Source: JAJZQH01 sp041658465 (GTDB lineage: Bacteria > UBA10199 > 2-02-FULL-44-16 > JAAZCA01). Taken from it: a stretch of 14,448 bases of DNA. The notes beneath the pieces were generated by a model, which was not told where the DNA came from, did no database searches, and saw only the letters and a program-made list of their open reading frames with translations. Shown piece by piece: positions 12,253 to 14,448 of the stretch. Made by a program: the position numbers and the translations under genes. The DNA lies in contig JBBAAC010000045.1 in NCBI GenBank assembly GCA_041658465.1, positions 1 through 14,448 on the forward strand, written 5' to 3'. The first letter of the stretch is position 1. Every line of letters begins with the position of its first letter.

Positions 12253-13422
12253 TCAGAATCCCAGCATGCGCTTGAGATCTGCGACCTTGTCGGTGCGCTC
12301 CCATGTGAACTCCGGCTCGCTTCTGCCGAAGTGGCCGCCGGTAGCGGTCTTGCGGTAGATAGGCCTCTTGAGATCGAGGTGTTTGATGATGGCCGCCGGC
12401 TTGAGCGGGAAGAGCTCGCGGACCGCGGTGTGCAGCTTGTCGTGATCGACCTTCGACGTGCCAAAGCCGTTCACCATGAGCGATACGGGCTCGGCATAGC
12501 CGATCGCATAAGCGATCTGCACTTCGCAGCGCTCCACGACGCCTGCCGCAACGATGTTCTTTGCGATGTAGCGGGCCATGTACGAGGCGCTGCGGTCGAC
12601 CTTTGACGGATCCTTGCCGGAGAATGCGCCGCCGCCGTGGCTGCCGACACCGCCGTAGGTGTCCACGATGATCTTCCGGCCGGTCATGCCGCAGTCTGCA
12701 TGGGGCCCGCCGAGCACGAACCTGCCGGTCGGGTTGATCAGGTAGCGGGTATTTTTGTCATACAGGCCCTGAGGAAGCACGGGCATGACGACCTTCTGGA
12801 TCACAGAATCCTTGAGCTCATCGTGAGATACGTCCGGGTTGTGCTGCGTGGAGCAGACAACGGTGTCGATGTGCACGGGCTTATTGTTTTCGTAGCGGAT
12901 CGTGACCTGCGACTTGCCGTCGGGGCGAAGGAAGGGGAGTTCCTTGTTTTTGCGGACTTCCGCCAGCCTGCGCGTAATGCGATGCGCGAGAACGATCGGC
13001 ATCGGCATCATCTCTTCAGTCTCGTTGCAGGCAAAGCCGAACATGAGGCCCTGATCGCCTGCGCCCTGCTCCTTGAATAGGCCTTCGCCTTCGGTGACGC
13101 CCTGGGAGATGTCCGGCGACTGCTTGTCTATTGAGACTATGACGCCGCAGGTCTCCCAATCGAAACCCATTGAGTGGTGGTTATAGCCGATCTCGCGGAT
13201 CGTGTTGCGCACGACCTCGGGGTACTGGACGTTGGCAAAGGTCGTTATCTCGCCGGCTACAATGGCCATGCCGGTGGTGACCATGGTTTCGCATGCCACG
13301 CGAGAAGAGGGGTCCTGGGCGATGATCGCATCGAGTATGGAATCGGAGATTTGGTCTGCGACCTTGTCAGGGTGTCCTTCGGTAACTGACTCTGACGTGA
13401 AAAGATATACCGGCGGCTTCAT
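12253..13422 (-). CDS. metK: S-adenosylmethionine synthetase
   Basis: The enzyme makes S-adenosylmethionine, phosphate and pyrophosphate from ATP and methionine in the cytosol. The 389-aa length is typical. Family signatures are complete: GHPDK (16-20) with the ATP-binding His17, GAGDQG (120-125) and GGGAFSGKDPSKVDRS (263-278), plus HADCGMTGRK. The ATG at 13422 is preceded by AAGGAG (13428-13433). A sigma-70-type promoter lies about 45 bases upstream. The leader is too short for a SAM riboswitch, so that control is absent here. The stop codon overlaps the ribosome site of the receiver-domain gene that follows. Confidence 0.98.
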   Translation of the reverse strand: MKPPVYLFTSESVTEGHPDKVADQISDSILDAIIAQDPSSRVACETMVTTGMAIVAGEITTFANVQYPEVVRNTIREIGYNHHSMGFDWETCGVIVSIDKQSPDISQGVTEGEGLFKEQGAGDQGLMFGFACNETEEMMPMPIVLAHRITRRLAEVRKNKELPFLRPDGKSQVTIRYENNKPVHIDTVVCSTQHNPDVSHDELKDSVIQKVVMPVLPQGLYDKNTRYLINPTGRFVLGGPHADCGMTGRKIIVDTYGGVGSHGGGAFSGKDPSKVDRSASYMARYIAKNIVAAGVVERCEVQIAYAIGYAEPVSLMVNGFGTSKVDHDKLHTAVRELFPLKPAAIIKHLDLKRPIYRKTATGGHFGRSEPEFTWERTDKVADLKRMLGF

Positions 13423-13466
13423 GTGCGCTCCTTTTGCTAGTGTAAAATGGAAAAATTAAGTGTTTT

Positions 13467-13495
13467 TGTATAGGCGGGGCAGGCCGGCCTGTCAA
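13467..13495 (-). promoter_or_regulatory. Sigma-70-type promoter of metK
   Basis: On the minus strand TTGACA (13490-13495) is followed after exactly 17 bases by TATACA (13467-13472). The -35 is perfect and the -10 matches four of six. The spacer contains the 12-base palindrome CAGGCCGGCCTG, partly overlapping the -35. It could be an operator or merely GC-rich sequence. Confidence 0.7.
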
Positions 13496-13535
13496 GCCAT
13501 TTTGACTCGTAACGTTCTGAGTTTTCTAAACATTT

Positions 13536-13562
13536 TGATTGGTCGGCAATGCCGACCAATCA
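13536..13562. repeat. Perfect 13-bp inverted repeat between ptsI and metK
   Basis: TGATTGGTCGGCA and TGCCGACCAATCA flank a single central base. Such a strong hairpin could end ptsI transcription, but it is followed on the minus strand by AAAATG rather than a T-tract. It directly abuts the dispersed-type repeat at 13563-13600. Confidence 0.7.
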
Positions 13563-13600
13563 CCCTGAGCGGAGCGCCTTACGGGCGTGAAGTCGAAGGG
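13563..13600. repeat. Dispersed intergenic repeat of the CCCTGAGCG...GTCGAAGGG type
   Basis: The stretch starts CCCTGAGCGGAGCGCC, has a small internal palindrome (CGCC-TTACG-GGCG), and ends GAAGTCGAAGGG. Elements with these ends occur as intergenic repeats in many bacterial genomes. It is a single copy in this window, so assignment as a repeat relies on recall. Confidence 0.45.
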
Positions 13601-13620
13601 CCCCTTGGAAATCCATGTGG

Positions 13621-14448
13621 TTAGGAAGTCTGCGCCTCCAATATATGCAGCCTCTTGACGTCGCCCGGCAGCAGGTGGCTGGTCTTCTTGCGCAGGAGCT
13701 TTTCCACTTCATCAGCGGTGGAGAGGGATAGCGCCTCTTTCAGTATCTGCTCGGATTGGTGCTTTGTGATGGAGCGCATGATCTTCTTCACGCGCGGTAT
13801 GGAGATCGGGTTCATGGAAAGGGCGTCGAGCTCCAGTCCCACCATGAGAGTGATGGCCAATGGATCGCCGGCAAGTTCGCCGCAGATGGAGGCCTCGATT
13901 CCCGCTTTCTTGGCCGCGTCTATTGCCTGCTTGATCATTCTGAGCACCGCCGGGTGGAAGGGGTTGTACATGTGGGAGACGAGTTCGTTGACGCGATCGA
14001 TCGCCAGTCCGTATTGTATGAGATCGTTTGTGCCTATCGAGAAGAAGTCCACTTCCTTTGCCAGCTCGTTTGCCATGAAGACTGCAGACGGGACTTCTAT
14101 CATTATGCCGAGGGGGACGTCGTCCCTGAATGATATGCCGCGTGTCGTGAGGTCGCGCTTTACGTCCTTGAGAATCTTGCGCACCTGTCTCACCTCATCG
14201 ACGCTGGAGATCATGGGCAGGAGGATGCGGAGGTTGCCATGCACCGACGCTCGAAGAAGGGCGCGCAACTGCGTCTTGAAAAGCGGGAGCTCGCGAAGGC
14301 AGAGGCGGATGGCCCGCAGTCCCAGCGCAGGATTTGTCTGCGCCTCATACGGTTGTGACACCGCCAGCTTGTCGCCTCCAAGGTCGATAGTCCTTATGGT
14401 CACCGGTCTGGATTTCAACTGCTTGAGCACGGACACGTAATTATCGAA
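13621..14448 (-). CDS. ptsI: Phosphoenolpyruvate-protein phosphotransferase (PTS Enzyme I), C-terminal half, 5' partial
   Basis: The frame stays open to the window edge (FDNYVSVLKQ...), so the N-terminal HPr-binding and phospho-histidine domains lie outside. What remains is the PEP-binding TIM barrel: RTIDLGGDK, NPALGLRAIR, QLRALLRASVHG, LLPMIS, IMIEVPSA, DFFSIGTNDLIQY, and SICGELAGD with the catalytic Cys, ending in LSMNPISIPRVKK. All these match Enzyme I, which takes phosphate from PEP and passes it to HPr to drive sugar uptake or regulatory phosphorelays. About 50 residues follow the barrel, somewhat helical and lysine-rich. A related PEP-utilising enzyme such as PpsA is less likely given the motif order. 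metK follows on the same strand after about 200 bases with its own promoter. Confidence 0.93.
   Translation of the reverse strand, partial: FDNYVSVLKQLKSRPVTIRTIDLGGDKLAVSQPYEAQTNPALGLRAIRLCLRELPLFKTQLRALLRASVHGNLRILLPMISSVDEVRQVRKILKDVKRDLTTRGISFRDDVPLGIMIEVPSAVFMANELAKEVDFFSIGTNDLIQYGLAIDRVNELVSHMYNPFHPAVLRMIKQAIDAAKKAGIEASICGELAGDPLAITLMVGLELDALSMNPISIPRVKKIMRSITKHQSEQILKEALSLSTADEVEKLLRKKTSHLLPGDVKRLHILEAQTS

Noticed and set aside
12246..12464. Longer N-terminus for the receiver-domain protein (start at 12464)
   Set aside because: The extra 73 residues lie inside metK in another frame and are low-complexity Ser/Arg. The ATG at 12245 has a GAGGT ribosome site and begins just before the receiver domain.
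13423..13466. SAM riboswitch in the metK leader
   Set aside because: The predicted promoter leaves a leader of only about 40 bases, too short for any SAM riboswitch, and no SAM-I type stems are visible.

Overview
The window looks like a chromosomal stretch of a Gram-negative bacterium with moderately high G+C, most like the deltaproteobacterial / myxococcal lineages. The reasons are an outer-membrane beta-barrel protein, a MYXO-CTERM-like sorting tail, three good sigma-54 promoters and an asd/truA neighbourhood. The lineage call is inference; there is no rRNA or other decisive marker.

Plus-strand block (1-5409): the 3' end of a probable pssA (phosphatidylserine synthase), a translationally coupled eight-cysteine mini-protein, asd (aspartate-semialdehyde dehydrogenase), a large beta-propeller/CTERM/beta-barrel fusion protein, and truA (tRNA pseudouridine synthase). 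Four copies of a compound palindromic repeat lie in this block. One is inserted in frame inside truA and adds 34 residues. Another supplies the Shine-Dalgarno, start codon and signal-peptide n-region of the fusion gene. A third supplies the Shine-Dalgarno of truA. The family behaves like the protein-coding palindromic elements of Rickettsia but is built differently.

Minus-strand accessory block (5413-11399, read right to left): four genes for acidic or helical proteins of unknown function (96, 215, 792 and 760 aa). The three large ones begin with related short N-termini (IQY/HYK motifs) and have no Sec signal. The two largest carry RTX-like glycine/aspartate repeats, and the last ends in EF-hand-like loops. 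Three sigma-54 (-24/-12) promoters precede the 96-aa, 792-aa and 760-aa genes, so the block reads as one RpoN regulon. A hairpin terminator for the last gene lies inside the truA coding sequence. I regard this block as the best candidate for an undescribed system, perhaps exported calcium-binding surface or effector proteins sharing an N-terminal targeting tag.

Minus-strand housekeeping block (11607-14448): a receiver-domain protein whose phospho-acceptor Asp is replaced by Gly, in an operon behind metK (SAM synthetase), which has a sigma-70-type promoter; then a 13-bp perfect palindrome next to a second dispersed repeat; then the C-terminal half of ptsI (PTS Enzyme I), cut by the window end. 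No tRNA, rRNA, CRISPR, transposase or integrase was seen, and no gene-free stretch exceeds about 210 bases.
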